Assembly (NCBI RefSeq): GCF_008843165.1
Contig: NZ_CP044427.1
Location: forward strand, 1 to 64,000
DNA: 64,000 bases
Direction of reading: 5' to 3'
Source of the DNA: Ornithinimicrobium pratense
GTDB taxonomy: Bacteria; Actinomycetota; Actinomycetes; Actinomycetales; Dermatophilaceae
Position 1 is the stretch's first letter. Each line of letters opens with the position of its first letter. The position numbers and the translations under genes are program-made. The notes under the pieces were generated by a model. The model had not been told where the DNA came from. It searched no databases and saw only the letters and a list, made by a program, of their open reading frames with translations. Positions 29,013 to 37,819 of the stretch are shown here, piece after piece.

Positions 29013-31452
29013 CGTCCCTATCCGAAGCATCACGATCTCCGACTTCCGACGTCTGGACGGCACACGGACCCTGCCGCTCGACGCGCCTATCGTTTTAATC
29101 CACGGAGCCAATGGCACAGGTAAGACGAGTGTGCTCTCGGCCCTTGAACTCGGTTTGACGGGCCAGATCCGAAGCCTGCAACGACAAGACCCCCGCTACA
29201 CCGCTCACCTGCCCACTCTCGGACAGGACTTCGCCACCGTCCGTGTCGAGGTGGACCGCTCCTTCACGAACAACGAGGGGCCCAACGCACCCCTTACCGC
29301 CGGCGGCAGCAGGATCGAAGGAACCCCAGCCCTGACACCTGAAGCCTCAAACTTCTACGGCGAACGCTGCTACCTGGACCAAGCCTCTCTTGGGCGCCTA
29401 CTAGAGATCTATCAGCATCGAGAAGGAAAGCAGGAATCGGCGCTCGCCCAGTTCGTCAACGAACTGCTCGGCCTAGAGCAACTCGACGCCCTCCGCACCG
29501 GCCTGAGCGCCGCTAACGACCTCCGCTCCCTTAAGAAGCTCGCCGACCACCTCGCGGACGCCGCAAACCGAGCTGACCGTGCAACAGCGGATCTAACCGA
29601 GACCACGCGCGACCTTACGCAGGTCGGAACGGAAGTCGTCCGCGCCCGTGCTGTAGTCCACGCCGCCGCCCGATCGCTCGGCCTCATGCCACTCGAAGGT
29701 CCCCCCACCGACGAAGCCCTTACCCTGGTCGAGGACGGTGGGGATGACCATCTCATTCGCGCCATACGCCGGACCGTGGCCGACCAGGACCTCGACACCG
29801 AACGCGCCAAGTTGCTGGCCGTCCAGCGTGACCTCTTCGCACTGGGAGGGCGCCTTGATGCGGCCGCTGCACGGCCCTCGGCCCATGAGCTCACCGACAT
29901 GCGTGACCAACTGGATCAAGCCCAACAGCGGCTCAAGCGCTGGGACAGCAAGGAAGGGTCTGACATTCAGGCTTGGCAACGCGCAGCTGGCGCGGCCGGC
30001 GTCGTCCTCGACACTGATCCAGGCGCAAATATCGAACAGGCGCTGAACGACGTGCAACGCCGCCTGGACTCCCAAACAGCGTTCCGGGCTCAACAGGAAA
30101 CCACACAATCGCGCATCGACGCCGACCAGCGACGCCTTGAGCCTCTGCAGGAGCGCCTCCTCGACGCGCAGGAACACGCGACGGCACTTGTCGAAGCGCT
30201 CGCGTCTGTCCGGACAGTTATCATGAGCGACGTCTGCCCAGTCTGCGATCGCGACTATGCCGAGCTGGGATCAGGACACCTAAGTTCCCATGTTGACGCC
30301 AAGGTGGCTCAGCTCAGCGAGCAGGGACAACGTCTCCTCGACCTTCGGAAAGAACGCGATGCCCTCCTCGCCACGATCGTGCGATCTGAGGCGGACCTGG
30401 AGAAGACCACGGCCGCGCTCCTCGAACACGCGCAGCTACGAAAGCTCGAAGAGCGCGCAGCCGAACTCACACGCCTCCGGGACGCGTGGCAGATGTTGCG
30501 GCCGGCGGTCGAGGCCGGGTCTAGCCTGCGCACGGCCGCAATACGAGCACGGCGGCGCTTTGAAGAGTTAGAAACGGCGACGAGCGAAGACCATTTCGCC
30601 CGGACTGAACTCGCACGATGCGCTGACATCCTGGGACATCCGGTACCAGACGAAGAATCCGTCCGTGCTCTATGGGAGATCCTGTCCACCGCTGCAGGAT
30701 CCCGTTTAGGTGAAATCGGTTCGCAAGCGGACGCGCACCGCGACGCGACCGCGGCGGTAGAGCAGATGGAGCAAGCGCTCCGACGTCAGGCCGACGCCGT
30801 TGCACGAGTAGCCAGCGCCGCACAGCGCAAGAGCGAATGGGAGGCCTGCGTCAAGGAAGGCCGAAGACGTCAAGCGGTGGCCCGCGCTATCTATGATGCG
30901 GCCACCGAGGTCAGGACCAACGTGGTCCAGCGAGTCTTCACTCAGTCGCTTAACCACGTCTGGATGAGCCTGTTTTCTCGTCTCGCCCCAAACGAAGGTT
31001 TCATCCCGTCATTCGGCATTCCCACGTCGTCGAAATCCGGTCTGGAGTTAACCCTTCGAACGATTCACCGCGAAGGAGGGGAAGGGGGTTCTCCGCAGAT
31101 GATGCTCAGCGCGGGTAACCTCAACACGGCGGCCCTATCACTCTTCCTTGCGCTCCACCTCGCCGTGGATCCAGTGATCCCATGTCTCGTGTTCGATGAC
31201 CCCGTTCAGGCCATGGACGAAGTGCACGTGGCCCAGTTCGCCGGATTGATCCGGATGCTCGCGAAACAGCATGAACGACAGGTAATCGTCGCGGTCCACG
31301 AACGCGAACTATTCGACTACCTCACTCTGGAACTCAGCCCCGCCTACGAAGGTGACGAGTTGCTGACCATCGAGCTGGGCGAACGGGCGCTCGAACAAGA
31401 TCATGGGATCACTCGACACTTGTGGACGCCAGATCCCGCAATCGCGGGCTGA
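29005..31452 (+). CDS. SMC/RecF-like ATPase (LmuB/DdmC-like)
   Basis: An 815-residue protein with split ATPase halves around a long coiled coil. The ATG at 29005 begins MADVPIRSITISDFRRL. Walker A GANGTGKTS is at about 33-42. Coiled coil runs to a zinc-hook CPVCDRDY near 410 and back. The signature LSAGNLNTAALSLFLAL is near 700 and Walker B CLVFDDPVQAMDEVH near 725, then VIVAVHERELF. In Lamassu, LmuB is the sensor that recognises foreign DNA and releases the effector. All ATPase motifs are intact. Confidence 0.85.
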   Translation: MADVPIRSITISDFRRLDGTRTLPLDAPIVLIHGANGTGKTSVLSALELGLTGQIRSLQRQDPRYTAHLPTLGQDFATVRVEVDRSFTNNEGPNAPLTAGGSRIEGTPALTPEASNFYGERCYLDQASLGRLLEIYQHREGKQESALAQFVNELLGLEQLDALRTGLSAANDLRSLKKLADHLADAANRADRATADLTETTRDLTQVGTEVVRARAVVHAAARSLGLMPLEGPPTDEALTLVEDGGDDHLIRAIRRTVADQDLDTERAKLLAVQRDLFALGGRLDAAAARPSAHELTDMRDQLDQAQQRLKRWDSKEGSDIQAWQRAAGAAGVVLDTDPGANIEQALNDVQRRLDSQTAFRAQQETTQSRIDADQRRLEPLQERLLDAQEHATALVEALASVRTVIMSDVCPVCDRDYAELGSGHLSSHVDAKVAQLSEQGQRLLDLRKERDALLATIVRSEADLEKTTAALLEHAQLRKLEERAAELTRLRDAWQMLRPAVEAGSSLRTAAIRARRRFEELETATSEDHFARTELARCADILGHPVPDEESVRALWEILSTAAGSRLGEIGSQADAHRDATAAVEQMEQALRRQADAVARVASAAQRKSEWEACVKEGRRRQAVARAIYDAATEVRTNVVQRVFTQSLNHVWMSLFSRLAPNEGFIPSFGIPTSSKSGLELTLRTIHREGGEGGSPQMMLSAGNLNTAALSLFLALHLAVDPVIPCLVFDDPVQAMDEVHVAQFAGLIRMLAKQHERQVIVAVHERELFDYLTLELSPAYEGDELLTIELGERALEQDHGITRHLWTPDPAIAG

Positions 31453-31761
31453 CCGGCCCCCGCTACAAGTCACGAGTGCGTTGCGGAGAAACGTTTGTCA
31501 CCAGTTCGCTGGCTTGCCCGAGCTCACGCTCATGCCGCCGGTCGGTTGGTTCGTGCTGGCAGAAGGTGTGCTCCGGGGAACACCGCTCTGTCGGCGTGCA
31601 CAGAACAGAGGAGAGAGACCTGCGGCGTTGCGGGAGGCGGCGCCCCCCAGCCAAGGCGGCCCGCCTATGCGTCGACCAAGGGGTACTCCGTCACAGGATT
31701 CTCCGCCGAGAAGCCGCGACGTCGCCTCGGCGACGTCTCAGCGAGCCAGCTATAGAGCGAC
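31453..31761. other. intergenic, no recognisable gene
   Basis: About 310 bp between the SMC-like gene and the NERD remnant. The open frames present have no family pattern. The stretch probably contains decayed sequence. Confidence 0.45.
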
Positions 31762-32223
31762 GTGACTGTGGCCTCGAGATCGTGGAAGGAGAGCACTCCA
31801 CCGATCATCAGGTCGCCGTCGGCGAAGTGGAGCGAGTACGGCCAAACACCAGGGAAGGTCTCTCGGCAGGAGGGCGGCTTGTTCTCTCCCCGCACGCAGA
31901 AGCTTGTCGTCGGAACCCGCGACTGCACGCGCCTGGTCGACGGCGAGCTCAAGCAGGCCGAACTCGTCCAGCACGCCCTCGACGACCTCGAAAGCGACAT
32001 AGTCAGTGTCCTGTGTTTAGTCGAGGCCGACTGGCCATTGATCGGGGGAGATTTCCACACCTGCGATGTCTACGTGACCTGGCCCAATAAACTGGCCGCT
32101 CGGATCAGCCGACCGGGACCACTCGTCGAGCCGCGAATAGACGCGATACAGCGGCGTCTCACGGCGGCGTTCCCCGCGGCGAACGCGACCTACGATGTAG
32201 AAGGGCCGGTGGTACCCCGTTAG
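31762..32223 (+). pseudogene. C-terminal remnant of a NERD-domain protein
   Basis: The last 100 codons, from about KLVVGTRDCTRLVDG, follow the pattern of NERD (nuclease-related domain) proteins after the nuclease fold: HALDDLESDIVSVLCLVEA, DWPLIGGDFHTCDVYVTWP, LAARISRPGPL. The catalytic NERD part is missing, and the first 40 codons of the frame do not look like protein. It is read as a 5'-truncated gene. The family call is from memory of the pattern. Confidence 0.55.
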
Positions 32224-32367
32224 CAAGCAGGTTGCCCATTTGCCGGATCGAGACCCCGGGTAGGTAGCAGGTCACGACCACCGAGGTCAGCGCCGCCTCG
32301 GCGTCCGAGCAGGCATTCGGGGAAGAACGAACGGGGAGAGTGTCCAAGTGCGTATGGCGAATCGGCC

Positions 32368-32378
32368 GGGGGGGGGGG
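32368..32378 (+). repeat. run of eleven G
   Basis: The longest mononucleotide run noticed in the window, 19 bp past the end of res in the island. It is outside any recognised gene. It is prone to slippage in replication and in sequencing. Confidence 0.9.
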
Positions 32379-32396
32379 TCAGCGGCACCGGCGCGG

Positions 32397-35300
32397 TCAG
32401 CCGGTAACCAGTTGCATCAACTCGGCATAATCGGTGACGACGCCGTACTTCACGTCCTGGTTGCTTTTCTCGGCCACTGAGGCGAAGAACTTCCGAGCGC
32501 ACTCGATCTTGGCGTTCTCGACACCTTTGAGTTGCAGCGTCGACATGGAACCCTTGGTCTCGGCGACGAAGTAGACGTGCTTGATGTTCGTGGTGTCGTC
32601 GCGGAAGGCGATGGCCCAGTCGGGGTTGTAGTGGCCGACCGGGGTCGGGATGAAGAACCCGCGTGGCAGCTTGGAGTACACGACGACTTCTTTGCTGACG
32701 TCGAGCTTCTCGACGAACGAGCGCTCGACCTTGGAGTCGGTGACGACGTACTCATAGACGCTCTTCGTGAGCTTGTCGCCGGCCTTCGAGAGGTCCTGGG
32801 CGGTCTGGTTCTCGGTGAAGATTGAGGAGTCGTATCGGTCGTCGAGTGGGTCGTAGCTGAGATGCTCGACGATGACTGTGGCCTTCTGCTCGTTGATAAG
32901 CCGGGAGGCTTCGGTGATGAAATGCTCTGGGTTCTGCTTGAACTTCGCGAACGTGCCGGGGTTGATTCCGGTGAGGATCGCCGCGCAGGTCCGGCGGGTG
33001 AGCTTGGTCTTCTCCGCGATCTCACCAAGCAGGTCGTACTGCACGGTCGATCCCGCCGACACTGCCGAGTGTTCGACCTTCGTCTCGGAGACTTTGAAGC
33101 CGGTGCCAGCTTCGAGCTGCTCGACTTCGAGGCCGACGACCTGTTTGCCGGCCTCGACGAGGTACTGCATCACCGTGACGTTGAGCGACGCGTCGAGCAC
33201 GCGAATGCAGTTCATAATCAGCTCGGCGGAGTCAAACTCGACTTGGTAGACGGCTTTGTGGTTGATGCGGCCCCACAGTTCTTGGAACTCGCGCTTCTTG
33301 AAGTTCGCCTCGTTGAACGGGATCTTCTTCGGCTTGCGGCCGTCGGGCGGGTTGGGCAAGTCGAGGTAGAGCGCATCTACGAGCGGCCACATGGAGTCTA
33401 TTACTGGCTTGAGCGCATCTGCTGTGGGCGCGGCGAGTGTGTCGTCGGCTCGGGCGTTCCTATACTCCTGGGTCACGAAGCCGTCGTCGCCGATGTAGTC
33501 GTTGCGGATGAGGTGGTTGTACAGCGCCTGGGCGACCGCCTTCTCGAGCACGCTGGTGGACCCGTCGGCGAGTTTAATCTGCTTGCCGGTGAAGTAGTCG
33601 ACGCTCGCCTTGCGCGGACGTGCCGACAGCGTCTCGATAATTTCCTTCTGGAGCGCGGTGACGAAGTCGGTGTAGGACTCGTCGGTGACGACGGTCAGCT
33701 CGTTGATGTCGTGGACGGTGACGGGGTTGTCCATCCGTTCGCCGTGCTGGTCGACTGACAGGCGCAGGCCGCGGCCGATCTCTTGCCGTCTCGTGGTGGT
33801 GTTGTCGCTCTTCTTGAGCATGCCCATGACGAACACGTTTGGGTTGTCCCAGCCCTCGCGCAGAGCCGAGTGTGACCAGATGAATCTCACGGGCTCCTCG
33901 AAGGAGAGCAACCGCTCCTTGTCCTTGAGGATCAGGTCGTATGCGTCGACGTCGTCCGATTGGCCCGCGACGTCACCGCGCGCGGCGATCTTGCCGTCGA
34001 TGGAGCGGCCGGTCTTCTTGTCGATGGAGAAGTAGCCCTCGTGGGTCGAGCGCACGGGGATCGCCTCGACGTGCTCGCGGTACCGCTCGGCGGCTTCGTC
34101 GAGGTCCAGTTGGCCGAGGTAGTCGGCAAGCACTGCGTCGTACTCCTCTTCGAACACGCGCGCGTACTCGCCGAGGGCGTCTTCGCGTTCGTAGTCGCGG
34201 TACTTGGCGACCTCGTCGATGAAGAACAGTGACAATGTCTTGATACCCTGCGCGAACAGCTCGCGCTCCTTCTCGAAGTGGGCGCGGATGACCTCGCGGA
34301 TCTGGATGCGTCGCTTCTGGTCCTGGGCCACGTCCTGGGTCACTTCACCGGCGCCGATGATGTCGCCGTTGCTCAGCTCGAGGATATCGCGGTTCGCATC
34401 AACGTCTCGGATGAAAAGGCCCTTGTACGCCTCGATGCCACCGGAGATGTCGTGCAGGTTCATGCCCTGACTCAGCCGCTTGACCTGCCGCTTAATGCCC
34501 TGAGTGGTCTGCACCTCCAGTTCGACACGCGCCTTCGGAAAGTCCGCACCTTTGCCGACCTCCATCCCGTCCACGTACAGGTAGGCGGTGCTGCCGGCCA
34601 GGTGCTTCACCGTGATGCCGCGCACTGCGATCTTCTTGACCAGCTTCTGGTTGTAGGCATCGACCGCGTCGAGGCGATGCACCTGGTTGCGTTCGATCTT
34701 GTGGGTGGCCGAGTAGCGCAGCGCGAACAGGGCGCGGAAGAGACCCAGCGCCTTGAGGGTCTTGGAGGCATTCTTTCCCGCCCCTTCAACCTTCTGGGGC
34801 TCGTCGATGATCAGGATCGGCCGGTTCGCGGCGATCACGTCAATCGGCTTGCGCGACTGGAAGTCATCAAGTTCTCGGAATATCCGCCGGGCTGCTTCAG
34901 ATGCTCGCTTGCCCTCGGCCGCCTTCTGCTCGGCGTCTGCGGCAGCGTTGAACGCCTGCGCATTGATGATCATGACCTGGACACCTGAATCGGAGGAGAA
35001 CCGCTCCAGCTCCTGAAGGCGAGACGAATCGTAGATGAAGGTCCGCGGCTTGGTGCCGTAGTGCTGCTGGAAGTGCTCGGCGGTGATGTCGAACGACTTC
35101 TTCACGCCCTCGCGGATCGCAATCGACGGCACAACGACGATGAACTTCGACCAGCCGTACCGCTTGTGCAATTCCATAATCGTTTTGATGTAGACGTAGG
35201 TCTTCCCCGTGCCCGTCTCCATCTCGATGTCGAGGTTGATCGGCGCCGCAGGTGACTTGACCAGTTCCTTCGAAAGCGTCAGGCCGCGAGCAGCCTGAGC

Positions 35301-35507
35301 CTTTTGAACGTTCTCTAACAGCTGTGTCGGCTTGACCTGGATTTCAGCGTTGCGAAGGCCCGCCTCGTCCAGCAGGGCGATCGCCGCGTCCTTGCCGGGG
35401 TCGATGCGGTAGTTCACCCCATCCGCGTACGGCTGCCCGGCGAACACCCCAATCACGGCATCGACGGCCTCGGTCTGGTAATGCTGGACCTTGAATTGGA
35501 GCTTCAT
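32397..35507 (-). CDS. res: type III restriction endonuclease, Res subunit
   Basis: A 1036-residue helicase-nuclease that cuts DNA when the Mod-Res complex meets unmethylated sites. The N-terminal helicase has METGTGKTYVY at 96-106 and LIIDEPQKVEG near 235. The second helicase part has IWSHSALREGWDNPNVF and QEIGRGLRL near 575-620. Near the C-terminus, PDWAIAFRD and YFVAETKGS give the PD-(E/D)xK nuclease motif. It starts 4 bp after the mod stop, so it is translated from the same transcript. All motifs are intact. Confidence 0.93.
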   Translation of the reverse strand: MKLQFKVQHYQTEAVDAVIGVFAGQPYADGVNYRIDPGKDAAIALLDEAGLRNAEIQVKPTQLLENVQKAQAARGLTLSKELVKSPAAPINLDIEMETGTGKTYVYIKTIMELHKRYGWSKFIVVVPSIAIREGVKKSFDITAEHFQQHYGTKPRTFIYDSSRLQELERFSSDSGVQVMIINAQAFNAAADAEQKAAEGKRASEAARRIFRELDDFQSRKPIDVIAANRPILIIDEPQKVEGAGKNASKTLKALGLFRALFALRYSATHKIERNQVHRLDAVDAYNQKLVKKIAVRGITVKHLAGSTAYLYVDGMEVGKGADFPKARVELEVQTTQGIKRQVKRLSQGMNLHDISGGIEAYKGLFIRDVDANRDILELSNGDIIGAGEVTQDVAQDQKRRIQIREVIRAHFEKERELFAQGIKTLSLFFIDEVAKYRDYEREDALGEYARVFEEEYDAVLADYLGQLDLDEAAERYREHVEAIPVRSTHEGYFSIDKKTGRSIDGKIAARGDVAGQSDDVDAYDLILKDKERLLSFEEPVRFIWSHSALREGWDNPNVFVMGMLKKSDNTTTRRQEIGRGLRLSVDQHGERMDNPVTVHDINELTVVTDESYTDFVTALQKEIIETLSARPRKASVDYFTGKQIKLADGSTSVLEKAVAQALYNHLIRNDYIGDDGFVTQEYRNARADDTLAAPTADALKPVIDSMWPLVDALYLDLPNPPDGRKPKKIPFNEANFKKREFQELWGRINHKAVYQVEFDSAELIMNCIRVLDASLNVTVMQYLVEAGKQVVGLEVEQLEAGTGFKVSETKVEHSAVSAGSTVQYDLLGEIAEKTKLTRRTCAAILTGINPGTFAKFKQNPEHFITEASRLINEQKATVIVEHLSYDPLDDRYDSSIFTENQTAQDLSKAGDKLTKSVYEYVVTDSKVERSFVEKLDVSKEVVVYSKLPRGFFIPTPVGHYNPDWAIAFRDDTTNIKHVYFVAETKGSMSTLQLKGVENAKIECARKFFASVAEKSNQDVKYGVVTDYAELMQLVTG

Positions 35508-35511
35508 GGGT

Positions 35512-37394
35512 TCAGATCGTCCTTAGCTCGGTTTCGGGAGACACCTCTCGGAAGATCTGCTCGGCGTTGATGCGCGCAGCATCGCTTGCGAAGGCAGCGT
35601 CCAAGAAAACTACGCGCAGCGGGTGTCGGCTGGCGATTTCCTTCACTAGGGCGTCGGTGATCTCGTCCGCAAAGCAGGCGATCAAAGCGCCATCGGCGAC
35701 CGACAGGACTCGTCGCGCACCCACGTCTTCGACCGCGATCGGCTCGGCGAGGTCAAGCCCCCAGTCGAGCAGCACTTGGAAGAGCAGGTCTTCGTCGGTC
35801 CGGTCGGGCTTCACGCTGCCGACAGCGTCGGAAAGCGCGATTTGCATTAGGTCGTCCGCCGTGGCGAGCGTGTCAGCCATGTTGGTCGTGGCAACGCGCA
35901 GCGAACGGAAGCCCACGTCAACGCCGTCTCCTACGAGGCTGGCAGAATTGGCAACCGCGTGGCCAGCGCGTCGCAGCCGCTCGCGCGCGATGTCTGCGAT
36001 CGTCCGGCAAGTGGCCGTTGCGCTCGCGTTCGGTAATTCCTCCGGGAGCTGGACCAAAATGAACTGCCTGGGGTGCCCGTCACGTGCGGAAGCCTGCATC
36101 ACGGCTTGGCCAGTGGTTCCAGAGCCCGCGAAGAAGTCGAGAACGATGGTCGGTTCGGCATCTACCGGCGAGAGCGCGAGCAGCCCCTCGATCAGTTTTG
36201 ACGGCTTCGGGTAGTCGAAGGGAATGTCACCCATCAACTCCCTGAACTCAGTCGCCCCGAGCTGAGTGCTGCCGTACTCCTGGTGGTGGAGGACGTTCCT
36301 GGGCACAACCTTGCCCGCGTCCGAAAGGAACTTCTTGATACGAGGCAGAGCTGACTGTCCATCCGCGCCCCAGTAGAGCCGGCCGTCGTCGATCAGTTTC
36401 TGCATGGCATCGCGGGAGTACTTCCACGAGGCCGTACGGGGGGCCATACCTCGACACCGCTCGGGTTTCGGATCAGGTAGTACAGGTTCGGACGTTCGGC
36501 CGCAGTCTTGTTCGAAGTCGCGACAACTGAGTTCCATCGCCCACGAGGGTCGCCGTCCGGATTCGTGTAGTACTTGTTGTGCTGGTCGTTGCGCTCAAGG
36601 CGCTCGATCACGCCCGGGCGCTTGAGCCGCGCATATACGAGGATGGTCTCGTAGTCGTTGCTGAAGAACTGTGAGTCGTTTGAGGGGCTCACCTTTTTCT
36701 GCCACACCAGGGCGTCAACGAAGTTGCTCGCACCGAACACCTCGTCGCACATCAGTCGCAGTGAAGCAACCTCGCCGGAATCGATACTGATGAACATCAA
36801 CCCGTTTTCCGCCAGCAGGTTCCTCGCGAGTCTGAGTCGGGGATAAAGCATGCTCAGCCAGTCGGAGTGAAAACGGCCGTTGGCCTCAGTGTTCGCGACG
36901 AGGCGGTCGCCTGTCTCCGACTTCTGGCCGGAGCGGGCGAGGTAGTCGGCGGTCGACTCGGCAAAGTCGTCGTCGTAGATGAAGTCGTTTCCTGTGTTGT
37001 AGGGCGGGTCGATGTAGATGAGTTTGACCTTGCCGAGGTATGACTGCTGAAGGAGTTTGAGGGTGTCGAGGTTGTCGCCTTCGATGAAGAGGTTCTTGGT
37101 GGTGTCGAACTCAACGGACTCTTCGCGCACAGGGCGCAGTGTCTCGGCGATCGGCGTGTTGGCGACGAAGGCGGCGGCGCGCTTGCCTGGCCAGTCGAGC
37201 TGGTAGCGCTCATGCGGTCCTTCGACAATGTGCTCCGACAGTTCCTGGCGAAGCGCGTCGAAGTCGACCGTGCGGACGGGGTTGCCGTCGGGGTCGAGAG
37301 TCTCGGTGATGACGGTGGGAAACAACTCGGTGATGGCGTTGATGTTGCGCTGGGTGAGGTCTGGCGAGTGCATCTTGCGCTTCTCCACGGTCAT
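35512..37394 (-). pseudogene. mod: type III DNA methyltransferase Mod, copy 1, frameshifted
   Basis: N6-adenine methyltransferase of the beta class. The start MTVEKRKMHSPDLTQRN is at 37394 and IDPPYNTGND lies near residues 128-137. The first frame runs to PSGVEVWPP and then into nonsense ending at 36393. The correct continuation (RTASWKYSRDAMQKL, then the AdoMet-binding DFFAGSGTTGQAV) is in another frame. The break is at G6, 36438-36443; seven bases would restore one continuous protein of about 627 residues. The cause may be a real mutation, phase variation at the tract, or a sequencing error. The region after DPPY, expected to carry target recognition, differs strongly from copy 2. Confidence 0.88.
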
Positions 37395-37396
37395 TC

Positions 37397-37815
37397 CTAG
37401 TTGCTCGGTACGGGGTCGGTCAGCTCGTTGAGCACAGCGGCGCCTTCCTTGATCTGCTTGCGGAATTCGATCTTGCGGCTGAGCTGTGGCGGTGCGCTGC
37501 TTCGTCTCCAGCGCGGCGATCTCGCGGGTGAGCGCTCGGTGCATCCCGTCCGGTCAAGGCACGTCCGAGTCCTTCGCCTGGCCTGATGGGATCGTTGTCG
37601 TTGATGTGGTCTTGGGGGATGAGGTGGTTGTGCAGCGCCTGCGCAAGCGCCCTCCGCGTTGCGCAGACCGACGTCCTCCTGCAGGGTCTGCGCCTCCTCT
37701 TTGCCGGGGTCGATCCCGTCCTCCACACCATCGGCGTACGGCTGCCCGGTAACACCTCCACGACGGCATCGGCAGCCTCGGTCTGGTACTGCTGGACCTT
37801 GAACTGGATCTTCAT
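37397..37815 (-). pseudogene. ghost of res (copy 2) joined to a DUF4391 C-terminal remnant
   Basis: Starting at 37815 the frame reads MKIQFKVQQYQTEAADAVVEV, matching the Res start MKLQFKVQHYQTEAVDAVIGV. After a frameshift the other frame reads DGIDPGKEEAQTLQEDVGLRNAE, then LAQALHNHLIPQDHI matches an internal Res segment some 600 residues further on, so most of the gene is deleted. The rest, ending LNELTDPVPSN at 37397, matches the C-terminus of the DUF4391 protein. It shows that a DUF4391-mod-res unit was duplicated in tandem. Confidence 0.82.
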
Positions 37816-37819
37816 CGTG

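Noticed and set aside
26677..31452. SIR2 gene as part of a Thoeris or SIR2-HerA system
   Set aside because: There is no TIR gene nearby, and the ATPase has a zinc hook and coiled coil of the SMC type, not a HerA hexameric ATPase.
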